Source: Achromobacter denitrificans NBRC 15125
GTDB taxonomy: Bacteria > Pseudomonadota > Gammaproteobacteria > Burkholderiales > Burkholderiaceae_B
Direction of reading: 5' to 3'
Length of the DNA: 64,000 nt
Assembly: GCF_001571365.1 (NCBI RefSeq)
Contig: NZ_BCTQ01000010.1
Span: 1-64,000 of the forward strand
Under the pieces are notes generated by a model. It saw only the letters and a list, made by a program, of their open reading frames with translations, was not told the DNA's origin and searched no databases. Below, in pieces: positions 54,514 to 64,000 of the stretch. Made by a program: the position numbers and the translations under genes. Each line of letters opens with the position of its first letter. Within the stretch, counting starts at the first letter, position 1.

Positions 54514-55413
54514 ATGTCCATGCAATCCCTAGACATCAAGCGGCGCTCCGCCACCACCACGCCGCCTCCCGGCATCCGCGAGCCCATCACGGGTTCCGTG
54601 GCCAAGCTGATCGACGTTTCCAAGTGCATCGGCTGCAAGGCCTGCCAGAGCGCGTGCATGGAATGGAACGACCTGCGCGACGAGATCGGCGTCAACGTGG
54701 GCGTCTACGACAACCCGGCCGACCTGACCGAGCATTCCTGGACCGTCATGCGCTTCTCCGAATACGAGAATCCGCAGGGCGACCTGGAGTGGCTGATCCG
54801 CAAGGACGGCTGCATGCACTGCGAGGATCCGGGCTGCCTGAAGGCCTGTCCCTCGCCGGGCGCCATCATCCAGTACACCAACGGCATCGTGGATTTCCAC
54901 GAGGAAAACTGCATCGGTTGCGGCTACTGCATCACCGGCTGTCCGTTCAACGTGCCGCGCATTTCCAAGAAGGATCACAAGGCGTACAAGTGCACCCTGT
55001 GTTCCGACCGCGTGGCCGTCGGCCAGGAGCCGGCCTGCGTCAAGGCCTGTCCCACCGGCGCCATCGTCTTCGGCACCAAGGACGACATGAAGCAGCACGC
55101 GGCCGAGCGCATCGAGGACCTGAAGTCGCGCGGCTTCGAGCAGGCGGGCCTGTACGATCCGCAAGGCGTGGGCGGCACCCACGTCATGTACGTGCTGCAC
55201 CATGCCGACCAGCCGGGCCTGTATCACGGGCTGCCCAAGGAGCCCCAGATCAGCCCGATGGTGTCGCTGTGGAAGGGCATCGCCAAGCCGCTGGGCGTGG
55301 CCGCCATGGCGCTGACCGCGCTGGCCGGCTTCTTCCACTACGCCCGCGTCGGCCGCAACGAGGTCACCGAGGAAGACGAACGCAGGGCCGAAGAGGAGGT
55401 TCGCCATGAGTGA
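54514..55413 (+). CDS. fdoH: Formate dehydrogenase iron-sulfur (beta) subunit
   Basis: A 299-residue four-cluster ferredoxin subunit. Cysteine sets are [35 protein letters not shown] and CTLCSDR...CVKAC, binding four [4Fe-4S]. A single C-terminal transmembrane helix lies at about 253-273 ([16 protein letters not shown] and [12 protein letters not shown]). It relays electrons from FdoG to the FdoI haems. It starts 10 bases after fdoG. Confidence 0.95.
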   Translation: MSMQSLDIKRRSATTTPPPGIREPITGSVAKLIDVSKCIGCKACQSACMEWNDLRDEIGVNVGVYDNPADLTEHSWTVMRFSEYENPQGDLEWLIRKDGCMHCEDPGCLKACPSPGAIIQYTNGIVDFHEENCIGCGYCITGCPFNVPRISKKDHKAYKCTLCSDRVAVGQEPACVKACPTGAIVFGTKDDMKQHAAERIEDLKSRGFEQAGLYDPQGVGGTHVMYVLHHADQPGLYHGLPKEPQISPMVSLWKGIAKPLGVAAMALTALAGFFHYARVGRNEVTEEDERRAEEEVRHE

Positions 55414-56038
55414 ACAACGCCATCGCCTGATCAAGCGCTACTCTCCCGGCGAGCGCACCAACCACTGGATCATCGCACTGACCTTCATCCTGCTGGCGCT
55501 GTCGGGGCTGGCGCTGTTCCATCCCTCCATGTACTGGTTGACCAACCTGTTCGGCGGCGGGCCCTGGACGCGCATCCTGCACCCCTTCATCGGGCTGGTG
55601 ATGTTCGTCTGCTTCGTCGTGTTCGCCGGGCATATGTGGCGCCACAACGTCATGACGAAGGCGGACCGCCAGTGGATGCGGCAGTTGAACGACGTGGTCG
55701 AGAACCGCGAGGAAAAACTGCCCGAGGTGGGCAAGTACAACGCCGGCCAGAAGCTGCTGTTCTACGTGCTCGTCCTGTGCATGCTGGGCCTGTTCGTCAG
55801 CGGCATCGTGATCTGGCGCGAGTTCTTCTCGTTCTACTTCCCGATGTGGGCCATCCGGGCGGCCTCGGTGCTGCACGCGGTCAGCGCGCTGGTGCTGATT
55901 TGCGCGATCATCGTGCACATCTACGCGGCCATCTGGGTCAAGGGCTCGCTGACCGCCATGCTCCGCGGATACGTCAGCGCGGGCTGGGCGTGGAAGCACC
56001 ATCGCGCCTGGTTCCGCGAGCAGGTCCGCAAAGAGTAG
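55406..56038 (+). CDS. fdoI: Formate dehydrogenase cytochrome b556 (gamma) subunit
   Basis: A 210-residue four-helix membrane protein of the FdnI/FdoI family. [24 protein letters not shown] in the first helix carries a haem histidine; [36 protein letters not shown] and [19 protein letters not shown] follow. It binds two b-haems and reduces quinone. It overlaps fdoH by eight bases. Confidence 0.94.
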   Translation: MSEQRHRLIKRYSPGERTNHWIIALTFILLALSGLALFHPSMYWLTNLFGGGPWTRILHPFIGLVMFVCFVVFAGHMWRHNVMTKADRQWMRQLNDVVENREEKLPEVGKYNAGQKLLFYVLVLCMLGLFVSGIVIWREFFSFYFPMWAIRAASVLHAVSALVLICAIIVHIYAAIWVKGSLTAMLRGYVSAGWAWKHHRAWFREQVRKE

Positions 56039-56110
56039 GGGTCGGCCTCCCGCCGGCACTGGGCGGATTGATCGCACGGCTGCTATCCTCCTCACTGGAG
56101 GCTGGCAGCC

Positions 56111-57070
56111 GTGTTTGTTTATCTGGAGACGCAATTGCAGCGAATTCTTCCGCGCGGCGAGATCGAAGCGCTAGACCACACCCGCATCCCCCGTGTCAGC
56201 TTGCCGGACCGGGCCTCGGTTTTCGCGACGCGTGCCGCGCGCCTGCGGCAACTGGCCGAGGACAGCCCGGTGGCCGACTACCTGCTCCTGATGGCCCGGC
56301 TGGCCGATGCCCAGCAGCGCGCCTTGAAGGATTGCGCCGCGCCGTCGGCGTCCGAGGACCGCATCTCGCTGGCCCAGGCTCACGGCATGCCGCCGCTGCA
56401 GGCGGTGGGCTGGCCGCGCGACCCGCTGTGGCGCGGCATCCTGGGCCGGCTGGTCGACGAGGTGGCCGGCGGCGAGGGCGTGCCGGCCGAGGCCGTCGAG
56501 GTCTGCGCCAGCCTGCGCCGCGCCCTGGACGCAGACCCCGAAGCCCTGGAAGACCTGGCCGAGGCCGTGCTGTCCGAGCAGGATGCCGGCGTGGATGGCG
56601 CCGCGGCGCCCTTCGTCATGGCCGCGCTGCAGGTCTACTGGACCGACCTCGCCAGCCGCTTCGACGAAAAAAACCTGCCCGTCGTCAGCCCATTTGGCGT
56701 CTGTCCGGTATGCGCCAGCCTGCCGGTCGCGAGCGTGGTGCGGGTGGGCGGGCAGTTCGAGGGCTACCGCTACCTGTGCTGCAGCCTGTGCGCCACCCAA
56801 TGGCATATGGTGCGCGTGAAATGCACGCATTGCGAAGACGTGGAATCGGTGGCCTACCAGGCCATCGAGGGGCGCTCGCCCGCCGTCAAGGCGGAGACCT
56901 GCGACCATTGCCACACCTACCGCAAGATCTTCTACCAGGACAAGGACCTGAACGTGGAGCCCGTGGCGGACGACCTGGCCAGCCTGATGCTGGACGTGCT
57001 GGTGGGCGAGGCCGGCTATTCGCGGGCCAGCGGCAATCCCCTGCTGTGGCACGGGGCGGAGGAGGACTGA
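56111..57070 (+). CDS. fdhE: Formate dehydrogenase accessory protein FdhE
   Basis: A 319-residue rubredoxin-like accessory protein needed for maturation of the periplasmic formate dehydrogenase. Two CxxC zinc or iron sites appear as CPVCAS and CSLCAT, then CTHCED and CDHCHTY. The GTG at 56111 has GGAGG upstream; a TTG at 56135 is also well placed and would remove eight residues. It lies in the operon between fdoI and selA. Confidence 0.92.
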   Translation: MFVYLETQLQRILPRGEIEALDHTRIPRVSLPDRASVFATRAARLRQLAEDSPVADYLLLMARLADAQQRALKDCAAPSASEDRISLAQAHGMPPLQAVGWPRDPLWRGILGRLVDEVAGGEGVPAEAVEVCASLRRALDADPEALEDLAEAVLSEQDAGVDGAAAPFVMAALQVYWTDLASRFDEKNLPVVSPFGVCPVCASLPVASVVRVGGQFEGYRYLCCSLCATQWHMVRVKCTHCEDVESVAYQAIEGRSPAVKAETCDHCHTYRKIFYQDKDLNVEPVADDLASLMLDVLVGEAGYSRASGNPLLWHGAEED

Positions 57071-57072
57071 CC

Positions 57073-58494
57073 ATGTCCGAATCCGACGCCGGCGCGGCCG
57101 TTTCCGATATCCCCTCGCTCGACCGCCTCCTGAACGCGGATGTCATGGCGGCCGCGCTGGCCGGGCATGGCCGCAGCCAGGTGGTGGCGGCCTTGCGCAA
57201 GGACCTGGGCGCGTTGCGCGAACGGGCCCTCGCCGGCGCGCTGCCGAAGGCGGAGCTGGAGCCCTGCGCCATCGCGGCGCGCGTCGAGGACGGGCTGGCC
57301 CGGGCGGCGCAGCCGCGCCTGCGCGCGGTCTACAACCTGACCGGCACCGTGTTGCACACCAACCTGGGGCGGGCGCTGCTGCCCGACGAGGCCGTGGCGT
57401 CGGTGCTGCGCGCGCTGAGCGCGCCCGCCAACCTGGAATTCGACCTGGACAGCGGCGGCCGCGGTGATCGCGACGACCTGATCGACGAACTCCTGTGCGA
57501 ACTGACCGGGGCCGAAGCCGCCACCGTCGTCAACAACAATGCCGCCGCCGTGCTGCTGATGCTCAACGCGCTGGCAGACCGGCGCGAGGTCGTGGTGTCG
57601 CGCGGCGAGCTGGTCGAGATCGGGGGCGCGTTCCGCATCCCCGACATCATGAAGCGGGCTGGCGCCAAGCTGGTGGAGGTCGGCACCACCAACCGCACGC
57701 ATGCCGCCGATTACGAAAGTGCCATCGGCCCCCGAACGGCCATGCTGATGAAAGTGCATTGCAGCAACTACGCGGTAACGGGCTTCACCAAAAGCGTGAG
57801 CGTGGCCGAGGTGGCCGCGCTGGCCCACGCCCGCGGCCTGCCGGCCACCGTGGACCTCGGCAGCGGCACGCTGGTGGACCTGACGCAGTTCGGGCTGCCG
57901 CGGGAAGACACCGTGCGCGAAACCATCGAGGCCGGCGCGGATCTCGTCACCTTCAGCGGCGACAAGCTGCTGGGCGGCCCCCAGGCCGGGCTGCTGGTGG
58001 GCCGCGCCGACCTGATCCGCAAGATCAAGAAGAACCCGCTCAAGCGCGCGCTGCGCGTGGGCAAGCTGACCCTGGCGGCGCTGGAGCCCGTGCTGGCGCT
58101 GTACCGCGCGCCCGAGTTCCTGGCCCAGCGCCTGACCACGCTGCGCCTGCTGACGCGCCCGCAACGCGACATCCAGCCGCAGGCCGAGCGCTTGCGCGGC
58201 GTGGTGGCGCACGCGGCGGGCCCCGCCTACGCGGTCGAGGCGGTGCCCATGTTCAGCCAGATCGGCAGCGGCGCCTTGCCGGTGGACCAACTGCCCAGCT
58301 ACGGCCTGGCGCTGCGCCATACTGGCGGCGGGCGCCCCGGACGCCACCTGGACAAGCTCGAAGCGCGCCTGCGCGGCCTGCCGGTGCCCGTGATCGGCCG
58401 CATCGCGGACGACGCCCTGTGGCTGGACCTGCGCTGCCTGGAAGCGGCGCACGAAGCGGCCTTCGTCGCGCAGCTGGCGGAGCCGCTCGCATGA
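57073..58494 (+). CDS. selA: L-seryl-tRNA(Sec) selenium transferase
   Basis: SelA, 473 residues, a PLP enzyme that replaces the hydroxyl of Ser-tRNA(Sec) with selenium from selenophosphate. The PLP lysine is Lys298 ([13 protein letters not shown], matching Lys295 of E. coli). [16 protein letters not shown] and [11 protein letters not shown] are typical. It starts three bases after fdhE and overlaps selB (ATGA). Confidence 0.97.
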   Translation: MSESDAGAAVSDIPSLDRLLNADVMAAALAGHGRSQVVAALRKDLGALRERALAGALPKAELEPCAIAARVEDGLARAAQPRLRAVYNLTGTVLHTNLGRALLPDEAVASVLRALSAPANLEFDLDSGGRGDRDDLIDELLCELTGAEAATVVNNNAAAVLLMLNALADRREVVVSRGELVEIGGAFRIPDIMKRAGAKLVEVGTTNRTHAADYESAIGPRTAMLMKVHCSNYAVTGFTKSVSVAEVAALAHARGLPATVDLGSGTLVDLTQFGLPREDTVRETIEAGADLVTFSGDKLLGGPQAGLLVGRADLIRKIKKNPLKRALRVGKLTLAALEPVLALYRAPEFLAQRLTTLRLLTRPQRDIQPQAERLRGVVAHAAGPAYAVEAVPMFSQIGSGALPVDQLPSYGLALRHTGGGRPGRHLDKLEARLRGLPVPVIGRIADDALWLDLRCLEAAHEAAFVAQLAEPLA

Positions 58495-60437
58495 TCGTCG
58501 GTACCGCCGGCCACATCGACCACGGCAAGACCACGCTGGTGCGCGCCCTGACGGGCGTGGACACCGACAGGCTCAAGGAAGAGAAGGCGCGCGGCATTTC
58601 CATCGAACTGGGTTACGCCTACGCGCCGCTGGCCAACGGCGACGTGCTCGGCTTCATCGACGTGCCCGGCCACGAGAAACTCGTGCACACCATGGCGGCC
58701 GGCGCCAGCGGAATCGATTTCGGGCTGCTGGTCGTGGCGGCCGACGACGGCGTCATGCCCCAGACGCGCGAGCACCTCGCCATCCTGGCCCTGCTGGGCG
58801 TGACGCGGGGCGCGGTGGCCCTGACCAAGACCGACCGCGCCGACGACGCGCGCCAGGCAGCGGTGCGCGCGGAGATCGCGGCATTGGCGGCCGGCACGTT
58901 CCTGCAGGGCGCGCCGGTGTTCGGCGTGTGCGCCTCGGCGGCCGGCGACGAAGGCGCCGCGGCGCTGAAGGCGCATCTGCACGAGCAGGCGCAGGCCATG
59001 CCGCAACGTGGCCGAGACGGCCTGTTCAGGCTCGCGGTGGACCGGGTCTTCACGCTGCCGGGCCATGGCACGGTGGTGACGGGAACCGCCCATGCCGGCG
59101 AGGTCCGCGCCGGCGACGAGGCGGCCGGGCTGCTGCTCATGCCGGCCGGCAGCCGCGTGCGCGTGCGCGGCATCCATGCGCAGAACCAGCCCAGCGAGAC
59201 CGGCGTGGCCGGCCAGCGCTGCGCCCTGAACCTGGCGGGCATCGACAAGAACGCCATCGCGCGGGGGGACTGGATCGCCGACGAGCGGTGCTTCCTGCCG
59301 TCGCGCCATGTCGACGTGGCGCTCACGCTGCTGGCGTCGGCGGACGCGCCGGTGCGCGCCTGGTCGCCCCTGCACGTGCACATCGGCGCGGCGCGCCACG
59401 TGGCGCACGCGGTTCCGCTGAGCGCGGAGTCGATCGGCGCGGGGCAGTCCGGCTGGGTGCAGCTGGTTTTCGACGAGCCCGTCTGCGCCATGCCGGGCGA
59501 TCGCTACATCGTGCGCAACGCGCAGGCCACGCGCACGGTCGGCGGCGGCCGCGTGCTGGATCCGAACGCGCCCGACCGCAAGCGACGCTCGACGGCGCGC
59601 CTGCAATGGCTGCGGGCCCTGTCGGACATGCTGGACGGCGGCAGCCTGCGGCCGGTGCTGGAACAGGCCGCGCTCGGGCTGGACGACGCGGCGCTGCAAC
59701 GCCTGACCGGGCAGCCCGTGCGGAGCGTGCAGGCGCCCGAAGGCGCGTTGTGGATCGAGGCGCGGACCGAACAGGCGCCGCGGACCCTGATCCTGGCGGC
59801 GCATTGGGACGCGCTGCGCGCGCGCATCGAACAGGCGCTGGCCGCCTTCCACCAGGGCGCGCCGGACGAGCCGGGCCCCGACGGCGCGCGGCTGCGCCGG
59901 ATGGCGATGCCGGCCGGGCCCGACGCGCTGTGGCAGGCCGCGCTCGACGAACTGCAACGCGCGGGCCGCATCGCGCGCAACGGCCCCTGGCTGCACCTGC
60001 CCGGCCATGCCGCGACGCTGGGCGACGAAGAAGCGGCGCTGGCGGAACGGGTGCTGCCGCTGCTGGCGGCGGGGGCCTTCGATCCGCCCTGGGTGCGAGA
60101 CCTGGCGCGGACGCTGGGCGAGCCCGAAGAGCGCATGCGGCAAGTGCTGCGCAAGTTGCTGCGGCGCGGGGACGTGGCCCAGATCGTGAAGGACCTGTAC
60201 TACCACCGCGACCAGGTGCGCGCCTTGGCCGCGCTGGCGGCGGACTTCGCGGCGCGGCCCGGGGGGCTGAACGCGGCGGCCTTCCGCGACGCGACGGGGC
60301 TGGGAAGAAAGCGGGCGATCCAGATCCTGGAGTTCTTCGACCGCGTGGGCTACACGCGGCGGGTGCGCGATGCGCACGTATTGCGTCACGATAGTGCCTA
60401 TGGGGGGACGCAACCGGCGCCGCAGCCGGTATCATAG
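58491..60437 (+). CDS. selB: Selenocysteine-specific elongation factor SelB
   Basis: SelB, 648 residues. The GTPase is at the N-terminus: GHIDHGKT at 7-14 (G1), DVPGHEKLV (G3) and TKTD (G4). The C-terminal half contains the winged-helix repeats ([31 protein letters not shown] and [21 protein letters not shown]) that bind the SECIS hairpin. It brings Sec-tRNA to the UGA of fdoG. The stop is 12 bases before selC. Confidence 0.96.
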   Translation: MIVGTAGHIDHGKTTLVRALTGVDTDRLKEEKARGISIELGYAYAPLANGDVLGFIDVPGHEKLVHTMAAGASGIDFGLLVVAADDGVMPQTREHLAILALLGVTRGAVALTKTDRADDARQAAVRAEIAALAAGTFLQGAPVFGVCASAAGDEGAAALKAHLHEQAQAMPQRGRDGLFRLAVDRVFTLPGHGTVVTGTAHAGEVRAGDEAAGLLLMPAGSRVRVRGIHAQNQPSETGVAGQRCALNLAGIDKNAIARGDWIADERCFLPSRHVDVALTLLASADAPVRAWSPLHVHIGAARHVAHAVPLSAESIGAGQSGWVQLVFDEPVCAMPGDRYIVRNAQATRTVGGGRVLDPNAPDRKRRSTARLQWLRALSDMLDGGSLRPVLEQAALGLDDAALQRLTGQPVRSVQAPEGALWIEARTEQAPRTLILAAHWDALRARIEQALAAFHQGAPDEPGPDGARLRRMAMPAGPDALWQAALDELQRAGRIARNGPWLHLPGHAATLGDEEAALAERVLPLLAAGAFDPPWVRDLARTLGEPEERMRQVLRKLLRRGDVAQIVKDLYYHRDQVRALAALAADFAARPGGLNAAAFRDATGLGRKRAIQILEFFDRVGYTRRVRDAHVLRHDSAYGGTQPAPQPVS

Positions 60438-60449
60438 GCGGGCCATCGC

Positions 60450-60545
60450 GGAAGGCATCCGTGCCCGGTGGCGCGGCTGGGCTTCAAACCCAGTTGGGGG
60501 CGTCAGACGCTCCCAGGTAGGTTCGACTCCTGCTGCCTTCCGCCA
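60450..60545 (+). tRNA. selC: Selenocysteine tRNA, anticodon UCA
   Basis: A 96-base tRNA-Sec. The acceptor stem has 8 bp (GGAAGGCA with TGCCTTCC), the D stem 6 bp (CGTGCC with GGCGCG, 4-base loop), the anticodon loop is CTTCAAA with anticodon TCA at 60484-60486, and a long variable arm (TGGGGGCGTC, then GACGCTCCCA) is followed by the T arm with GGTTCGACTCC. GCCA is encoded at the 3' end. The 8+5 acceptor/T stem length and long variable arm are unique to tRNA-Sec. Confidence 0.98.
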
Positions 60546-60573
60546 TCTCTTCCCCGGCAGCGCCGGCTGCGCG

Positions 60574-61113
60574 CTAGGCGCGCAGCATCCGCGTCACCAC
60601 GCCGCCCACCCGATCCGACTTCCAGTCCAGTTCGCCCAGGTGCCAATATCGGACGGATCCGCCGCGGTCCACCAGGTAGTTGGCGGGAAGGCCGACCGCT
60701 GCCCATTGCTTGGACGCGGCGCTGTTCCGATCGTGCAGCACCGTTCCCGCCACCGGCCACTTGGCCAGGAAGGTGGTGATCTTGCCGAGCGATTCGCCCA
60801 CGTTCACCGCCACCAGCCGCAGCCCTTCCTCGCGATGGCGCCTGGCCATCGCGGACATGACGGGGATTTCGTCGCGGCAAGGATCGCACCAGGTGGCCCA
60901 GAAACTCACGACGACGACGCTGCCGCGCCACGCCGAGAGCTTTTTCTCGCGCCCGGACAGGTCGGGCAGGACGAGCGGCGGCGTCGGCGCGTTCCAGGCG
61001 GCCCAGTCCGGGCCGGTGGCCGTCTTGAGCGCGCTGTCGCTGGCGGCGCGCGCCAGCCACGGCGCGGCCGCCAGCGACAGGCCCGACTGCAGGAGCTGGC
61101 GGCGGCTGAGCAT
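60574..61113 (-). CDS. TlpA/ResA-like thioredoxin-fold protein
   Basis: A 179-residue exported thiol-disulfide protein. The N-terminus MLSRRQLLQSGLSLAAAPWLARA is Tat- or Sec-like. The active site WCDPC has Cys76 and Cys79 in SFWATWCDPCRDEIP. It should reduce or transfer disulfides in the periplasm. The start is 18 bases after the transglutaminase-like stop, with AAAGG as ribosome site, so the two are one operon. Confidence 0.9.
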   Translation of the reverse strand: MLSRRQLLQSGLSLAAAPWLARAASDSALKTATGPDWAAWNAPTPPLVLPDLSGREKKLSAWRGSVVVVSFWATWCDPCRDEIPVMSAMARRHREEGLRLVAVNVGESLGKITTFLAKWPVAGTVLHDRNSAASKQWAAVGLPANYLVDRGGSVRYWHLGELDWKSDRVGGVVTRMLRA

Positions 61114-61130
61114 GGCGGGCCTTTGCCTGG

Positions 61131-62225
61131 TCAGATGGAGACGGGCCGGGCGCTGAGCCGGTAGCGGAAGCCGTCGGGGTCCAGGCTGTCGAGGCGACCG
61201 TCCGCGGTTTCTCCGTTGGGATACATGAGAAAGGGCACGGGGCCGTGCGCCGCGCCCGGCAGCGCCACGTCGTGGCCGTGGTTGTAGGCCACCCAGTTCA
61301 TTTCCCAGGCGCCGAACAGCATGACGCGCGCCGCCCGGACCTTGGCGTCGGTGAGAGGCAGTTCGCCCGGCGGCTCTTCCAGCATGACCTTGCGCACGTC
61401 GGCGGGATCGACGGGAACCCAGCCGTATCCCGCCGCGTAGAACTCGGCGCGGCAGTGCTGGGCCTTGGTTACGTCGCCGGACTTGCCCAGGCTCTTGTAG
61501 CCCAGCTCCGAGTCGGCGACGCGCAGCCCGTAGGCATCGCGCGCGGGGATGCCCGCCGCGCGCGCCAGCGCGACGAACAGCGAATTGATGTCGGCGCATT
61601 TGCCGTTGAGGTCGTTGGCAGTGAGCATGTAGCGCACGTCGCCCACGCCGCAGCCCCGGGTGGAGGCGGTCCTGCAGGTATTTTCGACCACCCATTCGTA
61701 GATGGCGCGGGCGCGCGCCAGGTCACCCTGGCGGCCGCGCGTGATGCGGTCGGCGGTGGTCTTGACGATACCGTCGGTGGGCAGCAGCGCGGTGGGCTTG
61801 AGGTATTCGCGCAAGGCGGCCGGGCTTTCCCGAGGCGCGTCGGCGGGCGGCGGCTGCGTCAGGTCGACGCGCCGATTGCGGGTCTGGAAGCGGCTGGTGA
61901 TCGTGACGGTGCGCGGCGCCTGCGCGTCGGGCCATTCCACGACCAGCATCTGGACGCCGTAGCCGGGCGCCTGCGCCAGGCGGGCGGCGCCGCCGCCGCC
62001 GACCTGCCAGGCGCTTTGCGCGCCGCGCTGGTAGGCGGTGTCGACGGCGTAGGGAACGGGGATCCAGAGGCGCGTGTGGGCGCCGGGATCCTGCACGCTG
62101 ATGTCGGTTGTCAGTTCGAAGGCGCGCCATCCGGCGCTGACGGGATTCCCGGCGCGCGCGATCTGGGGCAACGCGCCGGCGGCGCACACGGCGCCCGAGA
62201 AACGGAGGAAGTGTCGGCGATCCAT
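61131..62225 (-). CDS. Transglutaminase-like domain protein
   Basis: A 364-residue exported protein with a Tat-like signal (RRHFLRFSG, cleavage near ARA-GN). The cysteine-protease-like triad is Cys210 (NGKCADINSLFVALARAAGIPAR), His257 (QHCRAEFYAAGYGWV) and Asp273. An immunoglobulin-like N-terminal part covers about 34-125. I chose the ATG at 62225, which has GAGGG directly upstream; a GTG 15 bases earlier lacks a site. It is followed by the TlpA-like gene, a pairing that suggests joint action on a periplasmic protein. Confidence 0.88.
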   Translation of the reverse strand: MDRRHFLRFSGAVCAAGALPQIARAGNPVSAGWRAFELTTDISVQDPGAHTRLWIPVPYAVDTAYQRGAQSAWQVGGGGAARLAQAPGYGVQMLVVEWPDAQAPRTVTITSRFQTRNRRVDLTQPPPADAPRESPAALREYLKPTALLPTDGIVKTTADRITRGRQGDLARARAIYEWVVENTCRTASTRGCGVGDVRYMLTANDLNGKCADINSLFVALARAAGIPARDAYGLRVADSELGYKSLGKSGDVTKAQHCRAEFYAAGYGWVPVDPADVRKVMLEEPPGELPLTDAKVRAARVMLFGAWEMNWVAYNHGHDVALPGAAHGPVPFLMYPNGETADGRLDSLDPDGFRYRLSARPVSI

Positions 62226-62364
62226 ATAGCCCTCACTCACGGTGAAGATTGGCTGTCGGTGCGCCCGGCGACGGGCGGCCGTCCGTTGCTGCGTGCTGCC
62301 GGAACATCATAGGGCGAATTCCGGCGGCGGTGCTATCCTTTTCGCCTGACGAACGGAGATCGAG

Positions 62365-63426
62365 ATGACCCAGGATGTAGCTAGCGCGGCGGTGCCGCGG
62401 TTGACTTCGCTGTCGCACGGCGGCGGCTGCGGCTGCAAGATCGCGCCGGGCGTGCTGTCGGCCCTGCTGGCCCGCTTCGGCCCGGCCGCCAGCTATCCGA
62501 ACCTAATGGTCGGCACCGAAACCGCCGACGACGCGGCGGTGTACCGGCTCAACGACGAGCAGGCCCTGATCGCCACCACGGATTTCTTCATGCCCATCGT
62601 GGACGATCCGTTCGATTTCGGCCGCATCGCCGCGACCAACGCGCTGTCCGACGTGTACGCCATGGGCGGCACGCCGATCATGGCGCTGGCGATCGTCGGC
62701 ATGCCCATCAATGTGTTGCCGCACAGCGTCATTGCCGACATCCTGCGCGGCGGCGAGTCCGTGTGCGCGGACGCCGGCATACCGGTGGCGGGCGGCCACA
62801 GCATCGACTCCGTCGAGCCCATCTACGGGCTCGCGGCGATGGGCCTGGTGCATCCGGCCCGCGTGAAGCGCAATGCCGACGCGCGCGCCGGCGACGTGCT
62901 GATCCTCGGCAAGGGCCTGGGCGTGGGCATTTTGTCGGCGGCGCTGAAGAAGAACCGCCTGGACGAAGCCGGCTATCGCGTGATGATAGACACGACTACC
63001 CGACTGAACCGCCCGGGGCCGGCGCTGGCCGCGCTGGACGGCGTGCACGCCGTCACCGACGTGACCGGTTTCGGCCTGCTGGGCCACGCGCTGGAGATGG
63101 CGCGCGGCGCGAAGCTGGCCGCGCGCCTGAGGCTGGAGTCCCTGCCCTGGCTGCCGGGCGTGCAAGCCTACGCGGGGGAGGGCATCATCACGGGCGCGTC
63201 CGGCCGCAACTGGGCGTCCTACGGCGAATCCGTGCGCCTGGGCGATGCGGTCACCGACACGCAGCGAGCCTTGCTGACCGATCCCCAGACCTCCGGCGGC
63301 TTGCTGGTGTCCTGCGCGCCGGAAACGGCTGACGCCGTGCTGGACCTCTTCCGCAGCCAGGGCTTCGACCAGGCGGCCGTCATCGGCGAGATGACGGCGG
63401 GCGAGCCCGTGGTGCGGGTGGAGTGA
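62365..63426 (+). CDS. selD: Selenide, water dikinase (selenophosphate synthetase)
   Basis: SelD, 353 residues, makes selenophosphate from selenide and ATP for SelA (and SelU). The N-terminal active site is GGGCGCK, with Cys22, Cys24 and Lys25; this is the cysteine form, not a selenoprotein. ATP and metal motifs are [25 protein letters not shown] and [18 protein letters not shown]. The ATG has GGAG upstream. It lies on the same strand as the fdo-sel operon, 1.8 kb beyond selC. Confidence 0.96.
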   Translation: MTQDVASAAVPRLTSLSHGGGCGCKIAPGVLSALLARFGPAASYPNLMVGTETADDAAVYRLNDEQALIATTDFFMPIVDDPFDFGRIAATNALSDVYAMGGTPIMALAIVGMPINVLPHSVIADILRGGESVCADAGIPVAGGHSIDSVEPIYGLAAMGLVHPARVKRNADARAGDVLILGKGLGVGILSAALKKNRLDEAGYRVMIDTTTRLNRPGPALAALDGVHAVTDVTGFGLLGHALEMARGAKLAARLRLESLPWLPGVQAYAGEGIITGASGRNWASYGESVRLGDAVTDTQRALLTDPQTSGGLLVSCAPETADAVLDLFRSQGFDQAAVIGEMTAGEPVVRVE

Positions 63427-63448
63427 TCCCGGCGGGGCTTTCCGGCCC

Positions 63449-64000
63449 CTAGGCGGTCAGGTCGCGCGCGGTGGCGGCGGCCTGTTCCATCAGCCACTGC
63501 ATGACGACTTCCGCGTCCGGCGTGCTGCGGCGCGCATTGCGCACCAGCCAGTAGGCCAGCTCGGTGGCGCGGGCGGCCTGGCCGCCGACGGCTTCCAGGC
63601 GCTTGTCCGCCAGCATCGGCGCGATCAGCGCCAGTCGCCCCAGCGCGATGCCGTGGCCGGCCAGCGCGGCGTGCACGATCTGGTCGTACTGGTTGAAGCG
63701 CAGCATGCCCCGGGCGGCAACCCGGCCCAGGCCGCGCGCGTTCAGCCATTCCGACCATTGCAGCCAGGGCCGCGTGGGATCGTCGAATTCCAGCAGCACG
63801 TGGCGCTGCAATTCTTCCGCGTCCAGTTCGCGCGCGCCGAGCGAAGGATGCGCCACCGGCACCACCGATTCCCCGAACAGCCAGGCCGCCGTGTCCGGCA
63901 CGCCGTCGCGCAGGCTGTAGCGGATCGCGATGTCCACGTTCTCGCGGTCGATGTCGATGAGCCGGTTGTCGGCCGCCACGCGCACGTCGATATGCGGATG
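63449..64000 (-). CDS. LysR family regulator, C-terminal part (cut by window edge)
   Basis: The last 183 residues of an LTTR effector domain of the GcvA/AmpR-like group (PHIDVRV, VDIAIRYSLRDGVPDTAAWL, and the FNQYDQIVHAALAGHGIALG segment). The DNA-binding half lies to the right of the window, so target and effector are unknown. It is convergent with selD, 22 bases apart. Confidence 0.85.
   Translation of the reverse strand, partial: HPHIDVRVAADNRLIDIDRENVDIAIRYSLRDGVPDTAAWLFGESVVPVAHPSLGARELDAEELQRHVLLEFDDPTRPWLQWSEWLNARGLGRVAARGMLRFNQYDQIVHAALAGHGIALGRLALIAPMLADKRLEAVGGQAARATELAYWLVRNARRSTPDAEVVMQWLMEQAAATARDLTA

Noticed and set aside
51414-54695. Minus-strand frame of 1093 codons opposite fdoG
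   Set aside because: Shadow of the selenoprotein gene; low-complexity composition and no family motif.
58299-60413. Minus-strand frame of 704 codons opposite selB
   Set aside because: Shadow frame in GC-rich DNA; selB on the other strand is beyond doubt.

Overview
The window looks like the chromosome of a betaproteobacterium of the Alcaligenaceae (Bordetella/Achromobacter type). The base composition is GC-rich, gene spacing is tight, and several protein types are characteristic of the family: a Bug-type solute-binding protein, a TPR/glycosyltransferase fusion, a core-LPS type glycosyltransferase pair and an IS110-like transposase tail. I saw no rRNA, CRISPR array, prophage or plasmid origin. 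The only RNA gene I can support is a selenocysteine tRNA.

Layout. 1-222 is the tail of an IS110-type transposase. 226-4105 holds an amino-acid salvage group: an OCD-like reductase, a D-carbamoylase, an Lrp regulator and a true ornithine cyclodeaminase. 4178-11008 holds a secreted TPR-like protein, a DUF1059 protein, a GTPase, panB and two LPS-type glycosyltransferases. 11091-12519 is adhC/frmA with frmR and a textbook FrmR-type operator. 12656-20108 is a histidine utilisation operon, hutC-hutD-hutU-permease-hutH-hutI, with a perfect HutC-type palindrome before hutU. 20197-29879 carries the TPR/GT9-like protein, a nitrilase-family amidase, two MFS exporters, and a LysR/Bug/M20 hydrolase/phosphoribosyltransferase group. 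30043-31627 is sorAB, a sulfite dehydrogenase.

32561-40955 is the most unusual part. A haem-oxygenase-like diiron oxidase (HDO) with all six expected metal ligands is followed by a [2Fe-2S] ferredoxin, a 108-residue protein I do not recognise, and a second [2Fe-2S] ferredoxin. Then come a GntR/FCD regulator, a TauE/SafE exporter, a large anion-type permease, an aldehyde dehydrogenase, a GlcG/HbpS-like protein and an NAD(P)H reductase carrying its own [2Fe-2S] domain. GTATAC-type sites lie before every transcription unit of this block. Two of them share 14 of 15 positions and lie at the same distance from the start codon. The parts add up to a complete NAD(P)H-reductase-ferredoxin-diiron oxygenase pathway under one repressor. 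Its substrate is unknown. The exporter and the neighbouring sulfite dehydrogenase make a sulfonate one possibility.

40984-51115 carries a universal stress protein, a molybdate-binding Mop protein, a DUF3300/DUF2950 pair, a YncE-like propeller/polysaccharide deacetylase/sterol-desaturase-like operon, an HD-domain protein, a GlxA-type regulator, an acyl-CoA thioesterase and a DUF1254/DUF1214 protein. 51435-60545 is a self-contained selenoprotein locus: fdoG with an in-frame UGA (Sec197), fdoH, fdoI, fdhE, selA, selB and selC (tRNA-Sec). selD lies at 62365, beyond a TlpA-like and a transglutaminase-like gene on the other strand. A truncated LysR gene runs off the right edge. Several genes connect metabolically. 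FrmA feeds formate production, and the selenium/molybdenum formate dehydrogenase consumes formate. The Mop protein may serve the molybdenum needs of SorA and FdoG.
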